Source of the DNA: a virus
Reading direction: 5' to 3' (one strand)
DNA: 40,105 nucleotides
IMG/VR virus record: IMGVR_UViG_3300032308_001496
Span: 1 to 40,105 of that record
Shown here in pieces: positions 24,158 to 30,265 of the stretch. The notes beneath the pieces are model-generated. The model had not been told where the DNA came from. It was given only the letters and a program-made list of their open reading frames with translations, and did not search any database. Made by a program: the position numbers and the translations under genes. Each line of letters opens with the position of its first letter. Position 1 is the first letter of the stretch.

Positions 24158-24176
24158 TAGGACATGCGCTGTCCTA
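24158..24176. promoter_or_regulatory. 19-bp palindrome with GGACA/TGTCC arms
   Basis: TAGGACATGCGCTGTCCTA is two perfect 7-bp arms around a 5-nt centre, 26 nt before the next start. The arms are the operator motif of the switch region in inverted orientation. A TATACA-like element lies between it and the gene (about 24136-24141) but no matching -35 was found. Confidence 0.55.
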
Positions 24177-24203
24177 GGGGGTTATTAACAAATTCATAAG
24201 CTA

Positions 24204-24216
24204 GGGGGGGGGGGGG
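24204..24216. repeat. Homopolymer run of 13 G
   Basis: Thirteen G on the plus strand lie 7 nt beyond the stop of the nuclease gene, in a 91-bp gap. Runs of this length change by slippage in replication and are also error-prone in sequencing, so the exact number is uncertain. Confidence 0.85.
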
Positions 24217-24223
24217 CAACCAA

Positions 24224-24697
24224 TTATTGAGTTGAGGTAAGCGATTCTGCGACTTCGTCGAGGAGGCTCCAGTTACCCGGCTGGCGGTGGCGGTCGGGGT
24301 GATAGCGGACCTTCTGGCGGCCGAGGATGTCGTCGAAGGACCAAAAGACGAATTGGTTCCGGTCGGGGAGATAGGCGGCGAGGATGTCGAAGTCTCCGGC
24401 GGCGTAGGGTCGGTTGGTTGCTCCGCTGCCACGCTTGACGGAGATGGAGTAGTCGCCGCGCTCTAAGGTGGCGGTCTTGACTTGGACCGTGAGGCGCAGG
24501 TTGCCGCGGACCAGCACCCAGTCGGCGGTGTGGTCGTGGCCGAAGGCTTTGAAGGTTTCCCAGTCGTAGACGATGCAGCCGGCAATGAAGAGAGCTTCGG
24601 TTAGGTCGCCGCGGCGGCAGCTGGACATCTTGCGGGCGGCATCCTCTGGAACGGGGGCGTTGAGACCTTCGCAGATCGTGAAGAGCGCCTGCGTCAT
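24224..24697 (-). CDS. PD-(D/E)XK endonuclease (157 aa)
   Basis: The order is E34 in a CRRGDLTEALFIAG helix, D59 in HTADWVLV, and Q72-V-K74 in VQVKTA: the catalytic pattern of a PD-(D/E)XK nuclease like the group I intron-type enzymes (the PDDEXK_5 family). The remainder is beta-rich with VFWSFDD. It probably cuts DNA in replication or recombination. It follows the initiator with a 4-nt overlap. A run of 13 G lies just after its stop. Confidence 0.8.
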   Translation of the reverse strand: MTQALFTICEGLNAPVPEDAARKMSSCRRGDLTEALFIAGCIVYDWETFKAFGHDHTADWVLVRGNLRLTVQVKTATLERGDYSISVKRGSGATNRPYAAGDFDILAAYLPDRNQFVFWSFDDILGRQKVRYHPDRHRQPGNWSLLDEVAESLTSTQ

Positions 24698-25548
24698 GCG
24701 GCTCCTCTCATGCGCTCTTCCTGCAGGGCTTCAAGGGCCAGCATGCGCTTCTCTACGTCAGACGGCTGAACTGGGCCTTGGCGGACTACTTGGGGGGCGA
24801 CCTTAATATTGTCGGCTGGCTTTGGCGGGTAGGGCTTGACCCAGCCGCTGGCAATACAGTCCTTGATCGCCTCAACGGCCTGCTGCTCGTTGACGGCGGC
24901 AAGCTGCCCAAGAATAATCTCCGCGGCGCGCACCGTCAGCGGGTTCATGCGGCCCTTGATCGGGGCGGCGCGGTGCTCGACGAAGTGGCACCACCACTTG
25001 TGAAAGCCGGCAGCGTGGGGGAGTGATAGCGAGGACAGATCCTCTTTAATGGCTTTGGTTTTTTGGGGGCGGGGTTTCTGGGCCGGCTTTTCTACTGCCA
25101 AAGACAGAGGAAGCGAAGGCGGCGTAGTCGCCGCAGCGGCTTCGTTCTGATTGTTCTGATTATTCTCTTTATTCTGGGGCGACAAATTGCCGCCCATCTC
25201 GGACAAATTGTCGCCTAACTTGGACAAATTGCCGCCCATCTCGGACAAATTGTCGCCTAACTTGCTGGACGAATTGTCGCCCAACTTAATGCGGAAGTCC
25301 CTGGCCAGCTTGCTGCCCCTTTCCCAACGAGCCTCCTGCTCAATCTCAAGCCATCCGGCCTCAACGCAACGCTCAACGGCTCGGCCAACATTGCGCTTGC
25401 ACATGCGCGTCTTGGCCATGAGCACCTCGGCGGGGCAAAAGCAGCGACCGTTAACGTCAGCGAATACGGCAAGGGCCAGCAAGACGAGCCGGTCTCCGTT
25501 CTTGGCCGGGCATTCATCCCAGACCCATTGGCAGGCAGCGAGGCTCAC
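24694..25548 (-). CDS. Replication initiator, lambda O/DnaD-like (284 aa)
   Basis: The N-terminal 90 residues form a winged HTH (LVLLALAVFADVNGRCF, CPAEVLMAKT, then NVGRAVERCVEAGWL), the usual start of phage replication initiators. A central low-complexity part (residues about 92-125) repeats SEMGGNLSKLGDNL. The C-terminal domain has a helical DnaD-like run (AGFHKWWCHFVEHR, then GWVKPYPPKP). It stands upstream of DnaB, which fits an origin-binding and helicase-loading role. The repeat in the protein comes from DNA iterons, suggesting that the origin lies inside the gene. Start ATG overlaps the previous gene. Confidence 0.82.
   Translation of the reverse strand: MSLAACQWVWDECPAKNGDRLVLLALAVFADVNGRCFCPAEVLMAKTRMCKRNVGRAVERCVEAGWLEIEQEARWERGSKLARDFRIKLGDNSSSKLGDNLSEMGGNLSKLGDNLSEMGGNLSPQNKENNQNNQNEAAAATTPPSLPLSLAVEKPAQKPRPQKTKAIKEDLSSLSLPHAAGFHKWWCHFVEHRAAPIKGRMNPLTVRAAEIILGQLAAVNEQQAVEAIKDCIASGWVKPYPPKPADNIKVAPQVVRQGPVQPSDVEKRMLALEALQEERMRGAA
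25144..25289. other. ori: Putative origin: 21-bp iterons beside a T-rich stretch
   Basis: Five copies of a 21-bp element begin at 25181, 25202, 25223, 25244 and 25268 (GACAAATTG in four, GACGAATTG in the last, which is shifted by 3 bp). Two 42-bp units (25181-25222 and 25223-25264) are identical. Each copy contains GACAAATTGTC or GACAAATTGCC, a near-palindrome. Next to it, 25144-25177 is T/A-rich with TTCTGATT repeats, a possible unwinding element. The layout mirrors the lambda origin inside gene O. Confidence 0.72.
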
Positions 25549-25958
25549 GGCTGCACCTCTTGATAGGCTCGGCGCTGCTCTTCACAGCACTTGTCTGCCC
25601 AGTCGATAGCTGGCTGCTCGCAGAACGCCTGTAGCGACAGCAAGATTTCGCGATTAGCTTCGGCGCGAAATTCTTGAACAATACGCCTGATGTCGTGCAG
25701 CGCACGGTAGCATTGATTCGCAAGATCAGCCTTAGTCAGATCGGGAATAACTTGTCCTCGCTTGCCAATATTGCAGTCAGCGCACGCCGTCACTAGGTTG
25801 CTCTCGCTGTCGTCGCCGCCCTCACAGACGGGAAATAGGTGGTCAATGTGAAGCTCGGCTTCGCTTGGCGTTGCCCCGCAATACACGCACCGAAATTTGT
25901 CGCGGGCCAATACACGAAACCTTTTGGCCCGGCCGATCGGTTGGCGGTGAGCGGACAT
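25545..25958 (-). CDS. HNH endonuclease (137 aa)
   Basis: Classic McrA/5-methylcytosine-type HNH layout: FRVLARDKFRCVYCG (residues about 13-27, zinc CxxC), then LHIDHLFPV with the catalytic DH, GGDDSESN, and ACADCNIGK with the second CxxC. The C-terminal half is helical. The stop overlaps the start of the replication initiator, so it belongs to the replication group; phages use HNH nucleases for packaging, recombination or as selfish elements. Confidence 0.85.
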   Translation of the reverse strand: MSAHRQPIGRAKRFRVLARDKFRCVYCGATPSEAELHIDHLFPVCEGGDDSESNLVTACADCNIGKRGQVIPDLTKADLANQCYRALHDIRRIVQEFRAEANREILLSLQAFCEQPAIDWADKCCEEQRRAYQEVQP

Positions 25959-26329
25959 CAGCTACGCCTCCCGAATTTGTTCCGGTGGGCTCCCTTGGGG
26001 CCGTCAAACTCGAGCGTGTAGTCTGGGCGCATCCGGGCGAACCGGACCTTCATGCGGTCGTTGGTTCGCCAGTCCTTCTTGTCTTGGACGTAGGTGATCG
26101 CCAAGCCGTCCCAATCGGGGACCGAGATGAAGAGCATCTTGGGGTGAGGGCAGGCTTTTGAGGAGACGACCGCGGTGACCTCGTCGCCTTGGGTGTAGCC
26201 GGCAACGGTGGTTGGCCTAGGGCCGTCATTGGGGAGCGGCGGCTTGGGGGCAGGCTTAGGTGTGGGCGCTGGGGTGGGCTTGGGGGCGGCTTCGGGTTTC
26301 TTGAACTGGGCGATGAGGTTGTTTAGCAT
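25958..26329 (-). CDS. Unknown protein with Pro/Lys/Ala-rich linker (123 aa)
   Basis: ATG at 26329 is chosen because the longer frame starts in the C run upstream. After an N-terminal helix, residues about 12-35 form a tandem PKP/APTPKP linker. The C-terminal part is beta-rich (VTAVVSS, KMLFISVPDWDGLAITYV) and ends basic. Its stop overlaps the start of the HNH gene (TGATG). No family recognised; a linked DNA- or protein-binding domain is likely. Confidence 0.62.
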   Translation of the reverse strand: MLNNLIAQFKKPEAAPKPTPAPTPKPAPKPPLPNDGPRPTTVAGYTQGDEVTAVVSSKACPHPKMLFISVPDWDGLAITYVQDKKDWRTNDRMKVRFARMRPDYTLEFDGPKGAHRNKFGRRS

Positions 26330-26481
26330 GGTTGTTTTTATGAAAAATTTCGGGAGGCTGAATCGGTGGGGGGTGTTGCAGAAATTAAGAACGGCCGATC
26401 CCCGCCCCCCCCATCCGACAGAGGAACATGAGATTTGCTGCACTGTTCTGAGTCATTGTACATGCTGTATATTGTATTGAG
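26330..26481 (-). other. Intergenic region before the 26329 gene
   Basis: This 152-bp gap is the longest non-coding stretch in the early operon. It is A/T-rich near 26440-26480 (TGTATATTGTATTG) and has a run of eight C at about 26403-26410. No ribosome site is clear for the gene that follows, and no convincing -35/-10 pair was found. A promoter may be hidden in the A/T-rich part. Confidence 0.35.
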
Positions 26482-27099
26482 TTATAGTGTAAGTGGTTCA
26501 TCCTCAAGGGTCCAATGTGCGGAGTCATCCGGCTTGGGGCTAGGTGCGGGCAATTCGGCAGCCTTTTGAGCGCCGGCCTCGGGACCGCTGACCGGTTCAA
26601 ACGCAACGTCAGTCGAATCCTCACGCCTCTTAAGCCCGGCCACGAACGTCAGCCACTCGTCAGCCGCCGGTGCCATCACATGTTCAACCCGCTGCGTTGC
26701 TCCGCCGCTCAACAGCTCAGCCTTCTCAGAGGCCACAGCCGACATGATAACCAGCCCGTGGTCCTTCATATCCGGTACGCGGTCAAGGAGTTCAGCCGTG
26801 CCGACCGCTGCTAAAGTCTTCCAATTGTTCGCAGCCGTGACGCGCGCCTTGTCCAGCATCTCGGGCCGGTTGCGGATCAGCGCGATAACCGTGTGGTAGC
26901 TTGTGTTATAGGCTCGAGCAATGCGTGTGGCAGGCATGCCAGCGACATGCGCCTCCATGATGGCCAATGCCTTGCCCGGGGGCACATCTTCGCCGGTATG
27001 GCCCTGGACGCTGACCAGTTCCTTGCCTGCATCATCCTTGATGATCTTGACTCGGTGTCCGCCGGCCTTTGGTTTGCTGCGCGTTTTAGGTCTTGCCAT
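26482..27099 (-). CDS. HTH DNA-binding protein, possibly terminase small subunit-like (205 aa)
   Basis: A basic N-terminal arm (residues 1-20) is followed by a resolvase-type helix-turn-helix at about 48-80 (AGMPATRIARAYNTS, then TVIALIRNRP). The middle helix run contains GLVIMSAVASEKAELLSGGATQR, in which the DK/EK-x-x-LLSG-x-x-T-x-R pattern is shared with several phage HTH proteins. The C-terminus is Pro/Glu-rich and acidic. It could be a small terminase or a transcription factor; no other terS is evident near terL, but the distance (8 kb) argues for caution. Confidence 0.65.
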   Translation of the reverse strand: MARPKTRSKPKAGGHRVKIIKDDAGKELVSVQGHTGEDVPPGKALAIMEAHVAGMPATRIARAYNTSYHTVIALIRNRPEMLDKARVTAANNWKTLAAVGTAELLDRVPDMKDHGLVIMSAVASEKAELLSGGATQRVEHVMAPAADEWLTFVAGLKRREDSTDVAFEPVSGPEAGAQKAAELPAPSPKPDDSAHWTLEDEPLTL

Positions 27100-27100
27100 A

Positions 27101-27646
27101 TTATTTGTGCCTAACGAACTCGCCGTGGAGTTGCTCGCGGAGCTGCTTGACGTAAGTGGCGGCGTCTTCGAAGCGGCGGAAAGACTTGCGATGGGTCATG
27201 CCATTTAGCGCCACACGCACGCGCCATCCGCTGCCGTCTTTGCACACGCCCTTAATCCCGCTTCTATTATTGCGCCCAATGCGCCTGTTATGTTGATTCT
27301 CAGCGAGCGAGCATTCCCGCAAATTGTCAGCCCGGTTGTTTAGCTTGTTGCCATCAATGTGGTCGCAACAGCGATGTGGCCATCGACCATGGCGCAATGC
27401 AAATGCGGCTCGGTGGGCCGTCACTCTTGCTCCCTTAAGCCGAATGTACAAATAACCATGAGAATAAACGCTGCCAGCAACGGCGCCGGCCAACACGCGA
27501 GCGCCGGGCCTCTTCTTCCACCGTAAAACCCCAGTCTCCGGGTCGTAATCCAAATACTCCCGCAGCTCATCGATGGTCGGCAGCGCCTTGGCCGCTACAG
27601 GCAGCTGCTGGCCGCCAAGCTCTGGAACGTGCGCGCAGTCCTTCAT
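27101..27646 (-). CDS. HNH endonuclease with AP2-like DNA-binding domain (181 aa)
   Basis: An N-terminal region (residues about 20-70) with YDPETGVLRWKK leads to the HNH core: AHRAAFALRHG, then CDHIDGNKLNNRADNLRECS, where the H and two N residues are the expected active-site positions. NNRSGIKGV followed by GWRVRVALNG and a helix with FEDAATYV is the AP2-type DNA-binding module of homing endonucleases. Such genes are often selfish inserts. It is coupled to the previous gene and lies just before the HTH gene at 27099, whose start is at its stop. Confidence 0.88.
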   Translation of the reverse strand: MKDCAHVPELGGQQLPVAAKALPTIDELREYLDYDPETGVLRWKKRPGARVLAGAVAGSVYSHGYLYIRLKGARVTAHRAAFALRHGRWPHRCCDHIDGNKLNNRADNLRECSLAENQHNRRIGRNNRSGIKGVCKDGSGWRVRVALNGMTHRKSFRRFEDAATYVKQLREQLHGEFVRHK

Positions 27647-27909
27647 CGTAAAATCCTCCCCTTGTGCCGCCGCAACAACGGCCTCACCGCTTCAATCCCC
27701 TGGTCCGTCTCAAAGATATTCAAGTGCGGCCCCTTGATCGCCCGGGCGATCTTCGTCATGCCCATGTCCAGCAGCACGCCAGACAGCCAAGGATCACGGC
27801 TCTGCACATGCCAGTAGTCGCCTACTTGCCACGCGCAGAGGGTAGTGGACGTGCCGGGGATGGAACCCGGAGCGGGCTTACGAGGTTTGCGCTGCTGCAT
27901 GGTGGCCAC
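27643..27909 (-). CDS. Unknown protein (88 aa)
   Basis: Basic at both ends with an aromatic middle (WQVGDYWHV, DPWLSG). The stop overlaps the start of the HNH gene (ATGA). The protein has no membrane segment or cysteine pair. No family recognised; the basic ends are compatible with nucleic-acid binding. Confidence 0.6.
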   Translation of the reverse strand: MATMQQRKPRKPAPGSIPGTSTTLCAWQVGDYWHVQSRDPWLSGVLLDMGMTKIARAIKGPHLNIFETDQGIEAVRPLLRRHKGRILR

Positions 27910-27920
27910 GTCCGAATGAG

Positions 27921-28124
27921 TCAGAGCGAGTAGCAGGCGAAGCGCTTGCCGTTGCGGTTCATCATCCGGCTACGCACGCGGATGCCGGCGTCACGCATCT
28001 CCTCGATGCGCGCAGCGAGGCGCATGCACTTGAAGCGGGTGAAGGCGGACAGCGGGGTGATGCCGCGGCCGGTGCGCAGGTAGCGCAGGATGCGGTTGGT
28101 CTGGTTCTTGGTATTTGTGCTCAT
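27921..28124 (-). CDS. Small winged helix-turn-helix protein (67 aa)
   Basis: The pattern N-x-I-L-R-Y-L-R-T-G-R-G-I-T-P then F-x-x-M-R-L-A-A-R-I-x-E-M-R-D-A-G-I is that of a small phage winged-helix family (helix-turn-helix type 39), with the strand RVRSRM and NGKRFACY as the wing. It probably binds DNA and may regulate early genes or act in replication. It overlaps the previous gene by 4 nt. Confidence 0.75.
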   Translation of the reverse strand: MSTNTKNQTNRILRYLRTGRGITPLSAFTRFKCMRLAARIEEMRDAGIRVRSRMMNRNGKRFACYSL

Positions 28125-28285
28125 GGTTTGGTCTTAGTGGGTTGGTTGAAGATGCGCTGGCAGATGGCCAGCATCGCCTCGGATGGCACCAGCGGGTTGG
28201 CGCCGTTGTTGTCCTTAGTGCCAGCGCGCAGGTATTGCTGCACCAGGCGCCAGAAGGATGTGTTGTCGGTGGTGCGTGCGGTCAT
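28121..28285 (-). CDS. Unknown small protein (54 aa)
   Basis: ATG at 28285 overlaps the previous stop and TGA at 28121-28123 overlaps the next start (ATGA), so it completes an unbroken coupled chain. The protein is polar, with one helix (SFWRLVQQYLR, residues about 10-20) and a second near the C-terminus (SEAMLAICQRIF). Function unknown. Confidence 0.58.
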   Translation of the reverse strand: MTARTTDNTSFWRLVQQYLRAGTKDNNGANPLVPSEAMLAICQRIFNQPTKTKP

Positions 28286-28572
28286 GGTTGCGCGACCTCC
28301 ATCTTCTGCGTCTCAAGCATCCGCTTGTGCGCTGAGCCGAGCATCATCCGGAGGTCCATGTTGGAGTCGCTCAAGTCGGCGAGCATGGTGTTGGCCTCAT
28401 CGAACTGCTCCTTAAGTTCGCGCGCCTGGGCCTTGTAAAACTCAACCTGCCAGCGAAGGCAGCGAAGCAGCTCGATGCTGTCAGTGATCTCTTCGCCGTA
28501 GATCTCGGCGAGGTGGTCGAGGCCGTCATGCAGATTGCCGACAGCTTGGTTGGCCAGGCCGGTGATGGTCAT
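28282..28572 (-). CDS. Coiled-coil early protein, unknown (96 aa)
   Basis: Nearly the whole protein is predicted helix, with heptad-like Leu/Met spacing from about residue 30 to 90 (a long stretch around RELKEQFDEANTMLADL). It has no cysteine pair or membrane segment beyond one Cys. It overlaps neighbours by 4 nt on both sides. No family recognised. Confidence 0.62.
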   Translation of the reverse strand: MTITGLANQAVGNLHDGLDHLAEIYGEEITDSIELLRCLRWQVEFYKAQARELKEQFDEANTMLADLSDSNMDLRMMLGSAHKRMLETQKMEVAQP

Positions 28573-28709
28573 CGCCCAGCCTCCTCAATCTCGGTCAGGA
28601 GCTCGCCGCAATGATCGATGAGGTCATCGGACAGCTCGCGCAGCAGGTCGCGCTGCCGGTAGACGTTGTTGCCGAAAGAAGGCTCCCATGCGCTGGGGTA
28701 ATGCTTCAC
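28569..28709 (-). CDS. Unknown small protein, GTG start (46 aa)
   Basis: GTG at 28709 overlaps the previous stop (GTGA) and has GGAAGGG 9-14 nt upstream inside the previous gene; no ATG fits. The protein is acidic and helical with a C-terminal LLTEIEEAGR. It fills the gap between two overlapping genes exactly, which is the main evidence that it is real. Function unknown. Confidence 0.55.
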   Translation of the reverse strand: MKHYPSAWEPSFGNNVYRQRDLLRELSDDLIDHCGELLTEIEEAGR

Positions 28710-29011
28710 TTGGCACCACCCTTCCAGCTAAAGATCGCCTTGTGTGCTTCTGCCAGCGCATCGAATTTGTCCTGCGAGTCGTCGCCGAGGTGCGACGTGT
28801 AGAGCAGCTTCTTGACCAGCTCGCGTGCTGCATTTCGCTCCTTAGCCAACCGCAGCAGCGGCGAGTCAAGGCCCGGCGCCTGCTCTGCCAGCTGCATGGC
28901 TATGTCCGCAGTCGCCGCAGCGAACCACTTGGCATCGCCCAGGCATTCGGTGTCGCCGCACTCGCAGAGGGCTTCGGGCGCGTACGGCTCGTCAACGCGA
29001 AGGTCGATCAT
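28706..29011 (-). CDS. Unknown early protein (101 aa)
   Basis: An acidic N-terminus with a cysteine group (CECGDTEC, residues about 16-23) is followed by a mostly helical body, including the EQAPGLDSPLLRLAKERNAAREL segment in which a Leu/Ala-rich helix stands out. The cysteines could bind zinc. It overlaps both neighbours by 4 nt. No family recognised. Confidence 0.65.
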   Translation of the reverse strand: MIDLRVDEPYAPEALCECGDTECLGDAKWFAAATADIAMQLAEQAPGLDSPLLRLAKERNAARELVKKLLYTSHLGDDSQDKFDALAEAHKAIFSWKGGAK

Positions 29012-29136
29012 GGCAACCTCCCAATGCGGTTGATCATTTCAAAGACGATGAATCCTCCAAGGAGGACAACAATGACCGACGCGAAAACCGGGTCGGTGAG
29101 GTAGCTTAGAACTTCCAGTGGTGTTGGATGTTTCAT
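29008..29136 (-). CDS. Small single-span membrane protein (42 aa)
   Basis: One strongly hydrophobic segment (VFASVIVVLLGGFIVF) spans residues about 17-32, with a short charged tail ending in RIGRLP. The ATG overlaps the stop of the HTH gene (ATGA) and the stop overlaps the next start, so it is translated as part of the chain. It would sit in the inner membrane. No family is recognised; such small early membrane proteins often act on host functions, but nothing here shows it. Confidence 0.65.
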   Translation of the reverse strand: MKHPTPLEVLSYLTDPVFASVIVVLLGGFIVFEMINRIGRLP

Positions 29137-29372
29137 AGTTGTGGTGTGTTTGTTTGTTTTTCAGTCTGTCCACATGTGTCCACATGCGAGACATTGAAAG
29201 TGCGTTCGGCAATGAATGCGTCGAGTGCCCGGATGCTGACCCGTGTGCCGCGCTGCGGGCCGACCTTGAACGCCGGCAACTCGCCGCTGGCGATGAAGCC
29301 GCGGAGCGTGGCGTTGCGAACGCGCAGGGCTTGCGCGGCCTCGCTGACAGTCAGGGCAAGGTGGGCGTGCAT
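29133..29372 (-). CDS. Excisionase/MerR-type helix-turn-helix protein (79 aa)
   Basis: Residues 7-55 match the small excisionase-family HTH: LTVSEAAQAL first helix, a recognition helix near ATLRGFI, then GELPAFKVG and a strand-like R-x-S-I followed by LDAFIAER. Proteins of this family act as recombination directionality factors or Cro-like regulators. ATG at 29372 is the start that gives a normal domain; a longer frame runs back into the switch region. It is the first gene of the long minus-strand operon, and its stop overlaps the next start (ATGA). Two TGTCCACATG copies lie inside its 3' end. Confidence 0.78.
   Translation of the reverse strand: MHAHLALTVSEAAQALRVRNATLRGFIASGELPAFKVGPQRGTRVSIRALDAFIAERTFNVSHVDTCGQTEKQTNTPQL
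29167..29186. promoter_or_regulatory. Tandem operator-like pair TGTCCACATG
   Basis: Two perfect 10-bp copies of TGTCCACATG stand head to tail in the 3' end of the HTH gene, about 31 nt upstream of the next start. They share TGTCC and the 10-bp step with the switch region. No -35/-10 is evident, so a stoperator-type roadblock is more likely than a promoter operator. Confidence 0.5.
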
Positions 29373-29480
29373 TGCGTGGAGATTCGCAGACAGTCGTGGA
29401 CACTGCAAGACATTTTTTCGCGAGCCGTGGGGCCAAGACCCTATTTGACAAATGTCCCGAAGTGTCCCTAAGTGAATCCT
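29373..29480. promoter_or_regulatory. Divergent lysogeny switch region
   Basis: This 108-bp gap separates the plus-strand RHH-like gene from the minus-strand HTH gene. Rightward: TTGACA at 29445-29450 with operator copies TGTCCC at 29453 and 29463 inside the spacer and only a poor -10 near 29468-29474. Leftward: a weak TTGCAG (29403-29408) and GAATCT (29380-29385) pair with 17-bp spacing. In that spacer GGACA-like sites lie at 29378 (GGAGA), 29388 (AGACA), 29398 (GGACA) and 29408 (AGACA), exactly 10 bp apart. Both genes lack a Shine-Dalgarno sequence and could be leaderless. Confidence 0.6.
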
Positions 29481-29732
29481 ATGAAAACCAACAAACGACT
29501 GGTCGGCGCCCGGAGATCGGTGCACGCCAACCTAAGTAGCGGCAACCATGCGCGGCTCCTACGCCACGCCGAGGCCGCTAATCTCAGCGCATCCAAGTAC
29601 GCCGGCGTTGCCGTCGACTTCCTGCTTGACCTCGAGGAAGCATTCGGCGGCCCGCTGACGGAGCAGTTCCGGCGCATGCTGGTCGGCTCGGCAAACAAAG
29701 CCCAGGTCGCCCTCAAAAAACTGCTGGCGTAA
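29481..29732 (+). CDS. Ribbon-helix-helix-like protein, candidate lysogeny repressor (83 aa)
   Basis: Residues about 11-55 follow the ribbon-helix-helix pattern: a basic strand (RRSVHANLS), a first helix ending in AEAANLS, then a second helix starting SKYAGVAVDFLL. Such proteins bind DNA as dimers and often recognise tandem short sites. The gene diverges from the excisionase-type gene, and its own promoter spacer holds two TGTCCC copies 10 bp apart. ATG at 29481 is preferred over 29472 because the expected transcription start falls just before it; there is no Shine-Dalgarno sequence, so the mRNA may be leaderless. The repressor role is inferred from position, size and sites; no CI-like protein exists elsewhere in the genome. 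Confidence 0.65.
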   Translation: MKTNKRLVGARRSVHANLSSGNHARLLRHAEAANLSASKYAGVAVDFLLDLEEAFGGPLTEQFRRMLVGSANKAQVALKKLLA

Positions 29733-29782
29733 GTCGCTGGGGATTAGCCCTTAGAAACTATCTTCACTTTGGCTGAAAATAG

Positions 29783-29821
29783 TTGTGGACAGATTGGGAC
29801 GGACTGCATAACTTGGGGACA
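29783..29821 (+). promoter_or_regulatory. Candidate promoter with phased GGACA operators
   Basis: TTGTGG at 29783-29788 and GCATAA at 29806-29811 form a weak -35/-10 pair with a 17-bp spacer, pointing to the 29852 gene. GGACA at 29787, GGACG at 29797 and GGACA at 29817 lie on one 10-bp register (the 29807 position is empty). The three sites cover the -35, the spacer and the expected start of transcription. Confidence 0.5.
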
Positions 29822-29851
29822 GATCCGCAAGGGTCCGCAAGAACACACCAC

Positions 29852-30040
29852 ATGAAAAACACCACACATCGCAACAAAGTCCGCAGCAGCATCGCGGTCT
29901 TCCACTACACCGGAGATGACTACGTCATTGTCCGCGGCATCGGCGGCACCGAGATCCTCGGTCGCCACAAAACACTGCGCGAGGCGTCCGAGGCGTGCAG
30001 CAAATACAACCAACAACTGGCCAAGGAACTAGGAGCTTAA
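29852..30040 (+). CDS. Small protein, unknown (62 aa)
   Basis: The ATG at 29852 lies in the A/C-rich leader ACACACCACATGAAA and lacks a Shine-Dalgarno sequence. The protein has a beta-rich N-terminal half (IAVFHY, YVIVRG) and a C-terminal helix, a layout like small domains that repeat sequence such as LETLREA in other phage proteins. A candidate promoter with three phased GGACA-type sites lies just upstream (29783-29821), so this gene may be under repressor control. An in-frame upstream start at 29783 would run through those sites and is less likely. Confidence 0.6.
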   Translation: MKNTTHRNKVRSSIAVFHYTGDDYVIVRGIGGTEILGRHKTLREASEACSKYNQQLAKELGA

Positions 30041-30041
30041 C

Positions 30042-30221
30042 ATGAACACAGGAATCAACCGAGACGGCACTTTTCAGCCGCAGATCACCATCACGCGCTA
30101 CAACGGCACGCTTGAGGACCGCTACCGGTGTTACCGCCAAGATGCAAACGACGGCAACGGAGGAGACATCACCCGCGGCGGCGCGCCACTCAAAACTTTT
30201 GAGGAGTGGCTTGATAGCTAA
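30042..30221 (+). CDS. Small acidic protein, unknown (59 aa)
   Basis: ATG at 30042 has an AGGAG ribosome site 7 nt upstream, and it follows the previous stop by 1 nt. The protein is rich in Asn, Asp and Gly, has no membrane segment and ends in an FEEWL helix. No family is recognised. It belongs to the plus-strand, probably lysogen-expressed, group. Confidence 0.6.
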   Translation: MNTGINRDGTFQPQITITRYNGTLEDRYRCYRQDANDGNGGDITRGGAPLKTFEEWLDS

Positions 30222-30231
30222 CCAAAACAAC

Positions 30232-30252
30232 GCCCGGGTCCAATCCCCGGGC
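30232..30252 (+). promoter_or_regulatory. GC hairpin in the leader of the 30266 gene
   Basis: A perfect 7-bp stem GCCCGGG / CCCGGGC closes a 7-nt loop, 11 nt after the stop of one gene and 13 nt before the ATG of the next. There is no T tract, so it is not a standard terminator; it might stabilise the upstream mRNA or act as a partial attenuator. Confidence 0.4.
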
Positions 30253-30265
30253 ATCCACACACCAC

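Noticed and set aside
25181-25289. CRISPR array
   Set aside because: The 21-bp units abut each other with no unique spacers and lie in a coding sequence; they are iterons.
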